Source of the DNA: Liolophura sinensis
Taxonomy: Eukaryota > Mollusca > Polyplacophora > Chitonida > Chitonidae
NCBI RefSeq assembly: GCF_032854445.1
Contig: NC_088296.1
Coordinates: 436,001-500,000 of the forward strand
Reading direction: 5' to 3'
Length of the DNA stretch: 64,000 nt
Shown in pieces: positions 1-10,190 of this stretch (the stretch's first letter is position 1; each line of letters begins with the position of its first letter). The position numbers and the translations under genes are program-made. Under the pieces are notes generated by a model that made no database searches, had not been told where the DNA came from, and saw only the letters and a program-made list of their open reading frames with translations.

Positions 1-833
1 GAAAAGTAAGTCTGAAACTAGGGTATACCCATAGTACATAGAGTGCTCAAAACTTATGAAAAGTAAGTCTGAAACTGCGTTGTACCCATAGTACATAGAG
101 TGCTCAAAACTTATGAAAAGTAAGTCTGAAACTAAGATATACCCATAGTACATAGAGTGCTCAAAACTTATGAAAAGTAAGTCTGAAACTAGGGTATACC
201 CATAGTACATAGAGTGCTCAAAACTTATGAAAAGTAAGTCTGAAACTGCGTTGTACCCATAGTACATAGAGTGCTCAAAACTTATGAAAAGTAAGTCTGA
301 AACTGCGTTGTACCCATAGTACATAGAGTGCTCAAAACTTATGAAAAGTAAGTCTGAAACTAAGATATACCCATAGTACATAGAGTGCTCAAAACTTATG
401 AAAAGTAAGTCTGAAACTAGGGTATACCCATAGTACATAGAGTGCTCAAAACTTATGAAAAGTAAGTCTGAAACTGCGTTGTACCCATAGTACATAGAGT
501 GCTCAAAACTTATGAAAAGTAAGTCTGAAACTAAGATATACCCATAGTACATAGAGTGCTCAAAACTTATGAAAAGTAAGTCTGAAACTAGGGTATACCC
601 ATAGTACATAGAGTGCTCAAAACTTATGAAAAGTAAGCCTGAAACTGCGTTGTACCCATAGTACATAGAGTGCTCAAAACTTATGAAAAGTAAGTCTGAA
701 ACTGGGATATACCCATAGTACATAGAGTGCTCAAAACTTATGAAAAGTAAGTCTGAAACTAGGATATACCCATAGTACATAGAGTGCTCAAAACTTATGA
801 AAAGTAAGCCTGAAATTGGGTTATATGGGAAAT
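1..833. repeat. 57 bp tandem array with ABC higher-order pattern
   Basis: About 14 head-to-tail copies of a 57 bp unit. Most of the unit is invariant. A short variable block after 'tctgaaact' has three main forms (agggtata, gcgttgta, aagatata). Their order is A B C A B B C A B C A B followed by two further variants, so much of the array is a 171 bp trimer. The last unit decays into unique sequence near 815-833. The array continues off the left edge and probably lies in an upstream SEC11 intron. The open frames here have no coding value. Confidence 0.95.
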
Positions 834-1033
834 GACCTTAAATTTCAGCCATTACTAAGTTGCACGTTGTTCTTGATTGTAAAAGTTTTATTGTTCTAAT
901 GCTCTTTCTAGATCAAGTAGGTTTGTATCCCATTGAAAAAAATGTGACTTTCAGCTCTTAAGTACATGTAATATTTCAAGACATTTATAAATCTCTCAAA
1001 AAAAGCAATTTTAGGCAATTTTCCATACTGGGA

Positions 1034-1299
1034 GGGGCCTCCGTGGTTCAGTTGGTTAGTGCTCTAGCGCAGCGTAATGACCCAGGAGCCTCTCACCAAT
1101 GCGGTTGTTGCGAGTTCAAGTCCAACTCATGCTGGCTTCCTCTCCGGCCGTACGTGGGAAGGTCTGTCAACAACCTGCGGATGGTCGTGGGTTTCAACCG
1201 GGCTCTGCCCGGTTTCCTCTCACCATAATGCTGGCCGCCATCGCATAAGCGAAATATTCTTGAGTATGGCGTAAAACACCCATCAAATAAATAAATAAA
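1034..1299 (+). mobile_element. SINE family 1, full-length copy with target duplication
   Basis: Starts with a tRNA-like head (ggggcctccgtggttcag, then box-B-like gttgcgagttcaagtcc). The conserved body follows (catgctggcttcctctcc, acgtgggaaggtctgtcaac, gcataagcgaaatattcttgag) and it ends in AAATAAATAAATAAA. It is flanked by a 10 bp near-perfect target duplication, ccatactggg at 1023-1032 and ccatactcgg at 1300-1309. The short open frames inside are not genes. This copy serves as the type for family 1 in this window. Confidence 0.93.
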
Positions 1300-1738
1300 C
1301 CATACTCGGTACAGATTGTGCTGAGAATTTATGAAAATGAAATCAGAAACATGTATGTGCCCACCCACAACTCAAAATTCACAGAAGGTTTTAAACTTAG
1401 TCCGAATTTACTGACAAATACTTACAGCAGATATTGTGATAAGCTTGATGGCATGCCGCAGTTGTAGTCAATAGTCGCTCCATCTAAAAACAGTTTCATG
1501 CAGGAGTTTCCAAACAACGTTGGTAATGATAATTTAACCACCTTATCTTCTTGTTTCACCTACATCCAAGCATAGTCATTCTCTCCTTGTCCTCAGAGGG
1601 CATTTTTTGCCTGGTAAGTTCATTTTGAACAATCTGTTGAAGAAGAACGTCTTCAATGCCTCTTCTCTGTTCAAGCTTTCACCTATACTGGCCATTGTGT
1701 ACATGTACGCATGGGCAGGGCTGCTCAAGTCACACCCC
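1300..1738. other. SEC11 intron, no feature seen
   Basis: Apparently unique AT-rich intron sequence between two SINEs, with no splice-bordered exon or tandem structure visible. An open frame at 1607-1918 runs from here into the next SINE and is not supported as coding. Confidence 0.5.
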
Positions 1739-1752
1739 TCCATACACACTGA

Positions 1753-1998
1753 GGGGCCCTCCGTGGCTAGCGCAGAGCCTCTCACCAATGCGGTTGCTGT
1801 GTGTTCAAGTCCAGCTCATGCTGCCTTCCTTTCCGGCTGTACGTGGGAAGGTCTGTCACCAACCTGCAGGTTGTCGTGGGTTTCCCTCCGGGCTCTGCCC
1901 GGTTTCTACCCACCATAATGCTGGCCGCCATTGTATAAATAAAATATTCTTGACTACGGCGTAAAGCACCAATCAGATAAATAAATAAATTAAATAAA
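1753..1998 (+). mobile_element. SINE family 1, 14 bp target duplication
   Basis: A copy with the head shortened internally (ccgtggctagcgcagagcc) and the usual body and AAATAAAT tail. A perfect 14 bp duplication, tccatacacactga, flanks it at 1739-1752 and 1999-2012. The perfect duplication implies a fairly recent insertion by target-primed reverse transcription. Confidence 0.94.
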
Positions 1999-2238
1999 TC
2001 CATACACACTGAAACTCATAATCACTCCTGACAACCGGTCAGCCTCGTCACCATATCTGCTGCAAGCTCTAGTCAGAAAATTTGGACTGTTTAAAACCAG
2101 GATTTGTTCATAATTCATAAAGTCTAGGATCTATGTCATTTTACAGGCAGTTTTATATTCCATCAACAGTCAAATGTAGTGGCTTTATTTTACAATGTAC
2201 AATGTATACAATGCTGTATCATCCCTTCTCTTCTGCAG

Positions 2239-2358
2239 GGAAGACGGATCTGTGAAATTTTTAACAAAGGGAGATAACAACTCTGTGGATGACCGAGGGT
2301 TATACGCCCCTGGTCAGCTCTGGCTGCAGAAAAAGGATGTAGTGGGCAGAGCAAGAGG
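2239..2358 (+). CDS. SEC11: SEC11 exon (GDNN/VDDR block)
   Basis: 120 bp exon between a pyrimidine-rich acceptor (cttctcttctgcag) and the donor gtaggt. It begins with one base finishing an upstream codon, reads 39 full codons ([14 protein letters not shown] through VVGRAR) and ends with GG of a split Gly codon. It carries the conserved catalytic-Asp region of type I signal peptidases. Donor +3/+4 are A and G, close to consensus. Confidence 0.95.
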
Positions 2359-5300
2359 GTAGGTTTTACATATGTCTAACATCTTGGGACAACGGAATGA
2401 TGTTTGAGGGCTTTTGTGGGTTTTTAGTCAGAAGGAGAGGAAAACAGAAACAAGCATTATCAGAAAGACTATTAAAAACAGTGTCCGAAAATATAATGTG
2501 TGTATGCAAACTGAACTAGATTGATTTAAATGTTAGATTTTAAAAGGGAGGGGAAAATGGGAAGTAAAATGTTTCTTGTCAAAATGACATGAAGCCATAA
2601 GCATTCATTCATTCTAAAGTAGGTTTTGTGAACTGCATGCAGTTTTAATGATTTTATTCCAGGGATCATTCTGGTAAATCAGATAGGGTAGGAGAGCTTT
2701 CACACTAGTGGAAAATGGTTAATTTTCTACAGTAGGGGTAAAAGGCAGCCGGTTGGCTGGAGTTGATGTACATGTATGGTGCAAGTAGCATGCATTGGTT
2801 TGTACACAACTGTATATTTGTCAAGTCTGTATTTACGTTGTCTTAAATAAAAGGTTTATTGGTGTTATTTATCTATTTTCCCTGCATTAATATGTGTTGT
2901 AGCAAGGTTCAAATACTATTGTAGCAAGCTTACTATTGTAGCATTCTTTAAATGATATTGTAGCAAGATTTAAATAGTATTGTAGCAATTTTTTAATAAT
3001 ATTGTAGCAAGTAGGAAGTTTTAAATACTATTGTAGCAAGCTTCAAATACTATTGTGGCATTTTTTAAATACTATTGTGGCAAGCTTTAAATACTTGTGT
3101 AGCAAGCTTTAAATACTTGTGTAGCAAGCTTTAAATACTATTGTAGCATGAGTTAAATACTATTGTAGCATGAGTTGAATACTATTTTTATTGTACAAAA
3201 GTACAGGCATACATGTAGCTTATGTTCTTCCCCCATCTGCAAGGTATGTCAAAGTAAATATTAGGGGTGGTATGAAACAATGCACATATTCAGCTCAGGT
3301 TTTGAATATATGTAAAGCACAGTAACATGAGGAGGGTGTTCCTGCGCTGCTACTCTGTGTGCATATTGGTTACCCAAAATTACAAAATTCATGAGTTCAG
3401 TACTTTGTGTATTGAGCTGAAATTTTGCATTCATGTGTCTTCTACAGGCTAGCTCTGAGGTAGACTTGCTACCATGTCTGAGTTTTTCTAGGGAAATCAG
3501 ATAATGACTGACTTGGCTGATGTTTGATTTGAGGATACACCTATGAAATTGAACAGTGAAATTGCAATTTCAAACATAGAAATCATTGCTTTTGGTGTGG
3601 TTTTTATTCCAGAGGTATGTCAGCTTCCAGGCAAATATATGTGGTTTAATTGTGGCCTTGGGGCCTCTGTGGCCGAGCGGATTTATAGCACACCAGCGTG
3701 GCGCAATGACCCATGAGTCTCTCACCAGTGCTGTTGCTGTGAGTTCAAGTTCAGCTCATGCTGTCTTCCTCTTCCATACATGGGAAGGTCTGTCAGCAAT
3801 CTGTGGGTGGTCGTGGGTTTCTCCCGGGCTCTGCTTGGTTTCCTACCCGCCATACTCCCACCCCACACCTCCAAAATGCCGCCTTCGTTTATGTGAAATA
3901 TTCTTGAATACAGCATAAAACGCCAGTCAAATAAATTAATAAATTCTGTCCCTCTGCTTTCTTAAAGCTGTAAGCTTGACTGCGGAATTAAATAAATAGA
4001 TAATTAGCATTGTGACAGTTAACTCTTTTTGTGTGGGTGTTTTGTTGTAAGTGTGTATTTTCAGGAAACTGTTTCAGATTTATTCATGCACTTAAGTGAG
4101 CTGCTTTCATTCGTCTGTTTCAGATTTATTCTTTCACTTAAGTGAAATGCTTTCATCTGTCTGTTTCAGATTTATTCTTTCACTTAAGTGAGATGCTTGC
4201 ATCTGTCTGTTTCAGATTTATTCTTTCACTTAAGTGAAATGCTTTCATCTGTCTGTTGCAGATTTATTCTTTCACTTAAGTGAGATGCTTTGATCCGTCT
4301 GTTTCAGATTTATTCTTCCACTTAAGTGAAATGCTTTCATCTGTCTGTTTCATATTTGTTCTTTCACTTAAGTGAGATGCTTTCATCCGTCTGTTTCAGA
4401 TTTGTTCTGTCACTTAAGTGAGATGCTTTCATCCGTCTGTTTCAGATTTGTTCCATATGTCGGTATAGTGACGATATTGATGAATGATTACCCTAAGTTT
4501 AAGGTGAGTATGAAGTCTCTTAACTATAATCAGATGTATTTGTAACGTTGCCTTGATCAAACAAAATGCCTTAAATGACCTAAAATTGATCTTTTGATTA
4601 AGTTTTAGACTTTGCCTAATCCTGAGAGTGTTATTGATCTCAGAAAGGTGTTTTGAGGTTTGTTTGGAAGATAGAATGCTACTCTACATCTACAGGGATA
4701 ATGTGTCTGTAGGCTCCAAAAGTCATTTTTCTGACACATATAAAAATGTACTTTTTGGATCAAAATTTTAGGTCGTCTACTGCAGTTTGTTAAATGAATT
4801 ACATTTTTAGCTCAGCTCGCCCGTACAAAGTAAGGGGAGGTATTGTGAGATGGGTGAGGGGAGTTTCGTATTGGGTGTCCGGTTTAGCTTTTGTTGTTTT
4901 TTTTTTTAGCTCCTATATAATGGGCTCCCATAGATGGATTGAAGGCTAAGCTTTTTCTTTTATCTCCCGAACACGTATAATGGGCTCTCATTTGTTGATT
5001 GAAGGTTAAGTTGTTTTTTTTTTCTTGTTAACCTTTTGTATCACACATGGATTGAAGGTTAGGCTTTTTTTTTTTTGCTCCCTAGTTCAAGGTATAGTGT
5101 ATAAATGGACATTCTCAGATGTCAGGTTAAGCTTCTTTTTTTTATAGCTCCTGTTTCATGGCAATCATATTTACCTCGGTGTATACCAGTTTACCTGGTA
5201 TACACAGGATCTGTAGAAAGCTTCCTAGGCTCCTAATACTAATACAGATGTGGTGCTGTATTAGTATTAGGAGCCTAGGACATAGGGCGATGCCATCCAA

Positions 5301-6373
5301 GCAGACAGTGACTGCTGTCAGCTGAGTATTTCCTCAACCAATCAGAGGGTTGCAGTGGCCACCCATAGTACAGGGATAGCCAATCATGCGAAGCGATTTG
5401 CATATCAAAGACCACTCCAGCGAGTTGGTTCTCAAACATCCCCACAGTGAAGTTTTTTTAATACCATAGCTCAATATTTGCTAAGACATTCACAGCGTTG
5501 GAATTCACAGTTCACAGATTGCCCTTTGCAGTTCACAATTTGCACATCAAAGACCACTGCCTCAGTTTTGTGCACAAACTCCCCCCACAATGCCGCCTTT
5601 ACCAACACAACACTTTACAACTTTTATCTTTATGCTGATTCCATTCTTTAGTTGACTGCTATAGCAGGTGAACTGCTGGCATTCTCTGAATGTTTTGTTT
5701 CTCTTTTGTTTTTTATGAAAAAAAAAATATGCTCTCTTTACACACTCTCACCTCATCACAAGAAAGACTTAAATCAGAATGTACATGTCAGAGTATTTCT
5801 TGCCACATCCGCTCTGTTTAATGAAGTCTAGCTCATGCTAGTTTTCTCTCCAGCCATGCGCGGGAAAGTCTTCCAGCAACCTGTGGATGATCGTGGGTTC
5901 TCCCCCCGCTCTGCCCGCTTTCCTCCCACCTTAATGCTGGCCACCGTAGTATAAGTGGAATATTGTATTTAAAAGAAATTTATGAATTGAGTTAATGTTT
6001 AATCTTCTTCAACCCATAATTCCGACAGCCATCATATTTGCTGAAAAATGTTATTGAGTACTGCTTAAAACACTAACCGGAGAAATAAGCAAAACTTAAT
6101 TTATATCCATATATAACTTTTGGGTCACTGACTCCTCCAGACGTAAGCGGGAAGATCTGCCAGCAACCTGCGGAAGTTTGTGGGTTTCCTCCGAGCCCGG
6201 TTTTCTCCCACCATAATGCTGTCTGCCGTTGTATAAGTGAAATATTCTTGATTATGGCGTAAAACACCAGTCAAATAAATAAATGTGTCACTGAGAATTG
6301 TTTAATGTGTTTTTCTTTTCAGTATCTGATCTTAGCATGTTTAGGTCTATTCGTACTCATCCATAGAGAGTAG
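2239..6373 (+). CDS. SEC11: Signal peptidase complex catalytic subunit SEC11, 3' part of gene (three terminal coding exons)
   Basis: SEC11 is the catalytic subunit of the ER signal peptidase, which cuts signal peptides from secretory and membrane proteins in the ER lumen. Three spliced exons (2239-2358, 4446-4503, 6323-6373) encode the C-terminal 76 residues. They match animal SEC11 almost residue for residue: a [12 protein letters not shown] block, then [29 protein letters not shown], and the terminal hydrophobic segment ending VLIHRE-stop. The acidic member of the Ser-His-Asp catalytic set lies in the GDNN/VDDR block. The Ser and His, and the N-terminal membrane helix, are in exons upstream of the window. 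Intron phases agree (2 then 0), so the frame is intact. The introns hold three SINEs of various ages, several tandem arrays and a perfect hairpin. Animals may have SEC11A and SEC11C paralogues; the C-terminus alone does not separate them. Confidence 0.95.
2359..2890 (+). other. SEC11 intron, apparently unique part
   Basis: Intron sequence after the 2239-2358 exon. No SINE, tandem array or further exon is seen. Confidence 0.5.
2893..3190. repeat. Diverged ~22 bp minisatellite in SEC11 intron
   Basis: About a dozen irregular copies of a unit resembling attgtagcaagctttaaatact, with many substitutions and length changes. The degeneration suggests an old array. Confidence 0.85.
3660..3944 (+). 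mobile_element. SINE family 1 in SEC11 intron
   Basis: tRNA-like head (ggggcctctgtggccgagcg), box-B-like gttcaagttcagc, body with catgggaaggtctgtcagc, and tail aataaattaataaa. Substitutions and a small insertion (cacccccacacctcc type) mark it as older than the copies at 1034 and 1753. No clear target duplication was found. Confidence 0.9.
4067..4445 (+). repeat. 46 bp tandem array carrying copied splice acceptors
   Basis: Eight complete 46 bp units (gtctgtttcagatttattc, then tttcacttaagtgaaatgctttcatct) end at the authentic acceptor of the next SEC11 exon. The motif tttcag or its equivalent recurs at 4072, 4118, 4164, 4210, 4256, 4302, 4348, 4394 and 4440, exactly 46 bp apart. The last is the real splice site. 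Seven of the eight upstream copies keep CAG (4348 has CAT), and each is followed by bases like the true exon start. Confidence 0.95.
4446..4503 (+). CDS. SEC11: SEC11 exon ([19 protein letters not shown])
   Basis: 58 bp exon after ctgtttcag and before gtgagta. Its first base completes the split Gly codon, then 19 codons follow that match the conserved SEC11 segment between the catalytic domain and the C-terminal hydrophobic stretch. Its first ~9 bases are shared with every unit of the upstream 46 bp array. Confidence 0.95.
4880..5150. repeat. Degenerate poly-T/GC-poor repeats in SEC11 intron
   Basis: Four loose copies of a ~60 bp module: a T-run, 'agctcc', a variable part like 'tataatgggctc', then 'ggattgaaggttaagct'. 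They are too diverged to fix a period. Confidence 0.6.
5179..5205. repeat. Short perfect inverted repeat (11 bp arms)
   Basis: gtgtataccag at 5179-5189 and its reverse complement at 5195-5205, with a 5 bp loop. It lies just before the larger hairpin at 5223-5280. Confidence 0.85.
5223..5280. repeat. Perfect 25 bp hairpin with 8 bp loop
   Basis: The left arm 5223-5247 is the exact reverse complement of the right arm 5256-5280; the loop is atgtggtg. It would fold strongly in the SEC11 pre-mRNA. It could be a palindrome left by a foldback element or a small-RNA-like hairpin. Perfect arms favour recent origin or gene conversion. Confidence 0.95.
5281..5815. other. SEC11 intron, mostly unique
   Basis: No exon or clear repeat family. 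A weak internal duplication of 'tttgcatatcaaagaccact' and 'ttgcacatcaaagaccact' is seen near 5397 and 5540. Confidence 0.5.
5823..5970 (+). mobile_element. SINE family 1, old 5'-truncated copy
   Basis: Starts within the body (agctcatgctagttttctctcc), continues through gcgggaaagtcttccagcaacctg and the cctcccaccttaatgctggcc block, and ends after ataagtggaatattg. The head and A-rich tail are lost. Confidence 0.8.
6129..6285 (+). mobile_element. SINE family 1, 5'-truncated copy
   Basis: Begins near acgtaagcgggaagatctgcc, contains the ccataatgctg and gtataagtgaaatattcttga blocks, and ends in AAATAAATAAA. It lies 38 bp upstream of the last SEC11 exon. Confidence 0.85.
6323..6373 (+). CDS. SEC11: SEC11 terminal coding exon
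   Basis: 51 bp after the acceptor tttttcttttcag: [16 protein letters not shown] and stop TAG. This is the conserved C-terminal hydrophobic tail of SEC11, at the position where animal homologues end. Confidence 0.95.
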   Translation, partial: YLILACLGLFVLIHRE

Positions 6374-6582
6374 ACAGGGTATAATTGGTCAGTAAACATC
6401 AGGTGCTTAAGGTGTGTAAGGTGTTGGGAAGAAGGTGTGCTCCACCTAGTGGCAGACAGAGGATTCAACGGAAGGCAACACGTACCCTGCAGGTGGAAAT
6501 TCAGCATTCACTTTTGGAGAGGTAGACAGGTTCAGAAATTGAGATAATATATGTAAGAATTGAACGTCAAGGATGTAAAAGG

Positions 6583-6588
6583 AATAAA
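6583..6588 (+). terminator. Candidate SEC11 poly(A) signal
   Basis: AATAAA 210 bp after the SEC11 stop. A second AATAAA at 6805-6810 is followed by T/GT-rich sequence and is an alternative. Transcript data would decide between them. Confidence 0.4.
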
Positions 6589-6949
6589 TCGAAATTATGT
6601 TAATTTGGATTTTGGGTGATGAGAGATTTTATTAATATTTTGGGAAAAAACGAATAACTTTAAACTTTGGGTGGTCCACAATTTGGATGCAGGAAACTTC
6701 ATTGCCCCGTTTGTTGTTCGGTTGTTGTTGTTGTGAGAATTGTAGCACACAAATCAAAATCATGTCATGTTCACATTTCGTCTACTCTCTGCTCTTTTTG
6801 TCGTAATAAAATTATTCTTGTCATTGTAGAAGAACTTTGTCTGTTTTATGTTCATGTAATTTTACTTTTCATTGAGAATATGCTACAACCAGAGGTCAGA
6901 TGTGAGACAAGAGGTCAATCCTGGCCTCGGGCAGGCAGTTTGTATATTA

Positions 6950-7835
6950 TCGTGCTCAGTGTTCGTAAAACCTTGGTTACGAGAAGATGTCGACAAACAG
7001 ATTCCTTCCTCCATCTCACTGTTGGTAAGACCTTGGTTGTAAGAAGGGATCGCAACCAATGCCTTCCTCCATCTCACTGTTGGTAAGACCCTGGCTGCAA
7101 GAAGGGATCGCAAACAGATGCCTTCGTCGATCTCTGTTGGTAAGACCATGGCTACAAGGTGGCCTCCGTGGCTCAGTTGGTAAGCGCATTAGCGTAGAGC
7201 AATGGCCCAGGAGCCTTCCACCAATGCGGTCGTTGTGAGTTCAAGTCCAGGTTAGACTGGCTTTATTTCCGGCCCTATGTGGGAAGGTCTGTTAGCAACC
7301 TGCGCATGGTCGTGGGTTTTCACCCGACTCTGCCCGGTTTCCTCCCACCATAATGCTGGCCGTCGTCGTATAAGTGAAATATTCTTGAGTACGGCGTAAA
7401 ATACCAATGAAATATATAAATCAAATAAATAACCATGGTTACAAGAAGAGGTCGACTGACAGATGTCTTCCTCGATCTCACTGTTGATAAGATCTTGCTT
7501 ACAAGAAAGCATACACACACAGATGCCTTCCTCGATCTCACTGTTGATAAGATCTTGCTTACAAGAAAGCATACACACACAGTTGCCTTCCTCGATCTCA
7601 CTGTTGATAAGATCTTGGTTACAAGAAAGCACACAGTTGCATTCCTCGATCTCACTGTTGATAAGATCTTGGTTACAAGAATGATCCACAGAGAGATGCC
7701 TCCCTTGATCTCACTGTTGATAAGATCTTGGTTACAGGAAGGCATACACAGACAGATGGCTTCCTCGATCTCACTGTTGATAAGACCTTGGTTGCAAGAA
7801 GGATCCACAGACAGACGCCTTCCTCGGTGGAGTAA
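6950..7835. repeat. ~58-60 bp tandem array interrupted by a SINE
   Basis: Units of the type gttgataagatcttggttac, then aagaaagcacacacagatgccttcctcgatctcact, in two blocks (about 6960-7158 and 7432-7835). The first block is more diverged ('gttggtaagacc' form). The 139-176 residue open frames on both strands here are array products, not genes. Confidence 0.93.
7159..7431 (+). mobile_element. SINE family 1 inserted in a tandem array
   Basis: A full-length copy with head gtggcctccgtggctcagttgg and a tail of interrupted AAAT repeats. The 14 bp flanks accatggctacaag (7145-7158) and accatggttacaag (7432-7445) are target duplications that are themselves parts of the host array. Confidence 0.93.
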
Positions 7836-7845
7836 ATCTGATTTG

Positions 7846-8330
7846 AGCAACGTGGACAGTTGCGAGAGTTACAGTGTGAAATAGGAATATTTACCGCTAT
7901 TCACACGCGCATTATGTGGCGTCCACTATTCAAGGGGAATAATTCTTACTATACTCAGTGGCGCTGCTATCAGGTAAGGGAGCTGCCTCCATGTTGTTGA
8001 TACAAAATACACATCTTGTCTCTCTCCTACTTTAGGGCATTGTTCTCTCCAGCAAACCACCATATATTAAAACTTTCTTACTGGCATCCGTGGTCACCTG
8101 AATGTTTCTCCAAATTAACTAACGTGCCTTTAGGCTGGCCTAACGAAAGCCGATCCATCAAAATCACACAAATTCACTAAAAGCACATTTTCATAATCTA
8201 ACCTGTTTTTTTCTGTCATCTAGATCTGCTTTGTTGTAGTCAGTTGATCCATGTGACCACTTTAAAGGTCAAGAGAGATAGTCTTATTGTATATCTGCGT
8301 CCATATACATTTAGTAGAGACTCACTAATG
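7846..8330. other. No feature seen
   Basis: Apparently unique non-coding sequence with no splice-bordered exon or repeat period visible. Confidence 0.4.
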
Positions 8331-8334
8331 TCAT

Positions 8335-8515
8335 CATCGTGAAATACGGCCTCTTGTCAGTTTACCTCAGTCAGGGTTTTATTCTAACTGTTGATTGTAA
8401 ATGCATAAATAGTAGCAATGCATAAATAACACCATGGCTTAAACAGAATTAGGTTAAAAAAAATATGCAGCGATGTTAATTGCAATTCATTAGACGTCAC
8501 TAGTGTAGAATCGCT
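8335..8515 (+). mobile_element. Dispersed repeat family 4
   Basis: Contains gtgaaatacggcctcttgtc, tttacctcagtcagggtttt and gttaattgcaattcattagacg. The same blocks occur in the same order at 56277-56430, and parts occur at 20330-20400, 35080-35260 and, inverted, at 38640-38730. Its class is unknown; it is probably a non-autonomous element. Confidence 0.65.
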
Positions 8516-8820
8516 CAAAATGCTGTGTTGTCATCACACTTAACATACAATCACATCTGAAAATAGCCACCCCTTCTCAGCACAGATTCCCCTCTTCATA
8601 TTGTGTTCTTCCTGGATACTTCTATATCTATGTAATATCTATCCATCGATGTCTATGTGTCTATGTGATATGTTTCCATCAGCACCTACAATGTATGTTA
8701 ATCATGAGACAAACCTAGACTCATAATGTGTACAAACAAAGGGTAAGGTCTTTTTCTCTCGCTATTTTCTTATACGGAATTAAATACGATTACTTCATTG
8801 TGTTCATTCCATTGTTCTAA

Positions 8821-8957
8821 GGATGTTCTGTGCACATCCCAGGCCCACTCCAAGCCTCACGTGTCTAATATTAGGCTGGTTCACAGACACTGTGCACATC
8901 CCAGGCCCACTCCAAGTCTCACGTGTCTAATATTAGGCTGGTTCACAGACACTGTGC
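8821..8957. repeat. 63 bp tandem duplication
   Basis: Two near-identical copies of 'tgtgcacatcccaggcccac' followed by 'tccaagcctcacgtgtctaat' and 'attaggctggttcacagacac', plus a partial third. Confidence 0.9.
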
Positions 8958-9084
8958 ACATCGTGTGTAACCTACATCTAACGTGATGCAGACACAGGAA
9001 ACGCCTGGCTGCACGATTTACTGGCATGCTATGGCACGAAATGTTACTTGAAACCAGTGCCACCCGAAAATATGTGCTCCATCA

Positions 9085-9180
9085 GCCACCACCACCTCCC
9101 ACCCCTCTTCACACAGACACACAGGCACGCACACACACTCACACGCACACACACGCGCACCCACGCACGCACGCACACAA
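9085..9180. repeat. CA-rich low-complexity tract
   Basis: CCACCACC and ACACAC/GCACGC simple sequence. Open frames through it are not genes. Confidence 0.9.
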
Positions 9181-9251
9181 CCTGCATGGAATTAAAGTCA
9201 GTATAATGAAACTCTTATTAAATGTTGCTTAAGCCCGAGACTTAAGCCCAG

Positions 9252-9838
9252 ACTATCCAAAATCACTCAACTTTTGTTGACTCAACAAGAATCAACAGAA
9301 AGCTGAATGTCCCGTCCACTCTACAAATCAGATAGGTCAACACTGTGCAACACTGCTGTTGTGTGTTTAACCCTGACGAGCCCTGTTGGGCTGTGTGTGT
9401 GGTTTTTTTATTTTGTTTTGTTTGTTTGTTTTTTGTTTCTCCTTCTTTCTCTCCAATGCACGAGACACAATGACGAGAAACCGGAAGAACTGTGTCGTGG
9501 ATTTACGATAGTCTTGTACAGGCAAGGGTATTTTTCATACTCCTGTATCAACGAAGCTGTCTCATTGTGAGACCAGTTTTTCTCTTTTGCCTTTGGCGCC
9601 GCCATGTAAGACGGTCACGTTGTTTCTACACGCGCGCTGATTGCTTACTTTTATTCAACTTGACTCAACTTTTTGACAAAAAATACACATGAACATTTCC
9701 GATTCAACAGTGTTTGATGGTGTTGAGTGTTGCTGAACCAAGTTGAAGAACCTGTCCTGACTACTCAGTACGATTCAACTTGTTCACTCAACTTCAAGTT
9801 GACTCATGTTGTGAACGAAAATTGAGTGATGCTGGATT
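9252..9838. mobile_element. Probable non-autonomous DNA transposon (terminal inverted repeats)
   Basis: The left end reads atccaaaatcactcaacttttgttgactcaac. The right end, reverse-complemented, begins atccagcatcactcaattttcgttcacaac. Repeated TTGA/TCAA-rich subterminal motifs (ttgactcaac, cttcaagttgactcatg) occur at both ends. No transposase is seen inside its ~590 bp, so a MITE-like element is inferred. The exact ends and target duplication are unresolved. Confidence 0.55.
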
Positions 9839-9980
9839 ACCTGGGGGTTGGTTTTAATTAATATCACGAGTCCCGGACTTGAGGTTAGCCTCGGTCAAGC
9901 TGGCTTGACTGGGACCACATACACACATACAGTGTACACACATGCATCGATATGCGAAGTACACGTGTTTGCGCGTATGT

Positions 9981-10190
9981 TTTTATTTATTTATTTTGAT
10001 TGCATAGTTTTTTACGCCTTGCTCAACAATAATTCAATATTATAGGACGGCCTGGTGTGGTAAGAGCAAACCGGGTGGAGGCCAGAGGAAAGCGATGGTC
10101 ATCCGCAGGCTGATGACAGATCTTCCCACGTACGACTGGAGAGGACGCCAGCATGAGCTGAAATTCTACTCATAGCGACCGCGTCGGTCT
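9981..10190 (-). mobile_element. SINE family 1, inverted and degenerate
   Basis: Reads from a tttatttattttgattg tail through an altered gttttttacgcc block, atggtcatccgcaggctg and cttcccacgtac to ccagcatgagctg and cagcgaccgcgt. The central part is rearranged relative to the consensus. Confidence 0.8.

Noticed and set aside
7252-7884. Frames of 73-176 residues on both strands
   Set aside because: Tandem repeats of ~60 bp (20 codons) keep several frames open at once, and the SINE is included in some of them.
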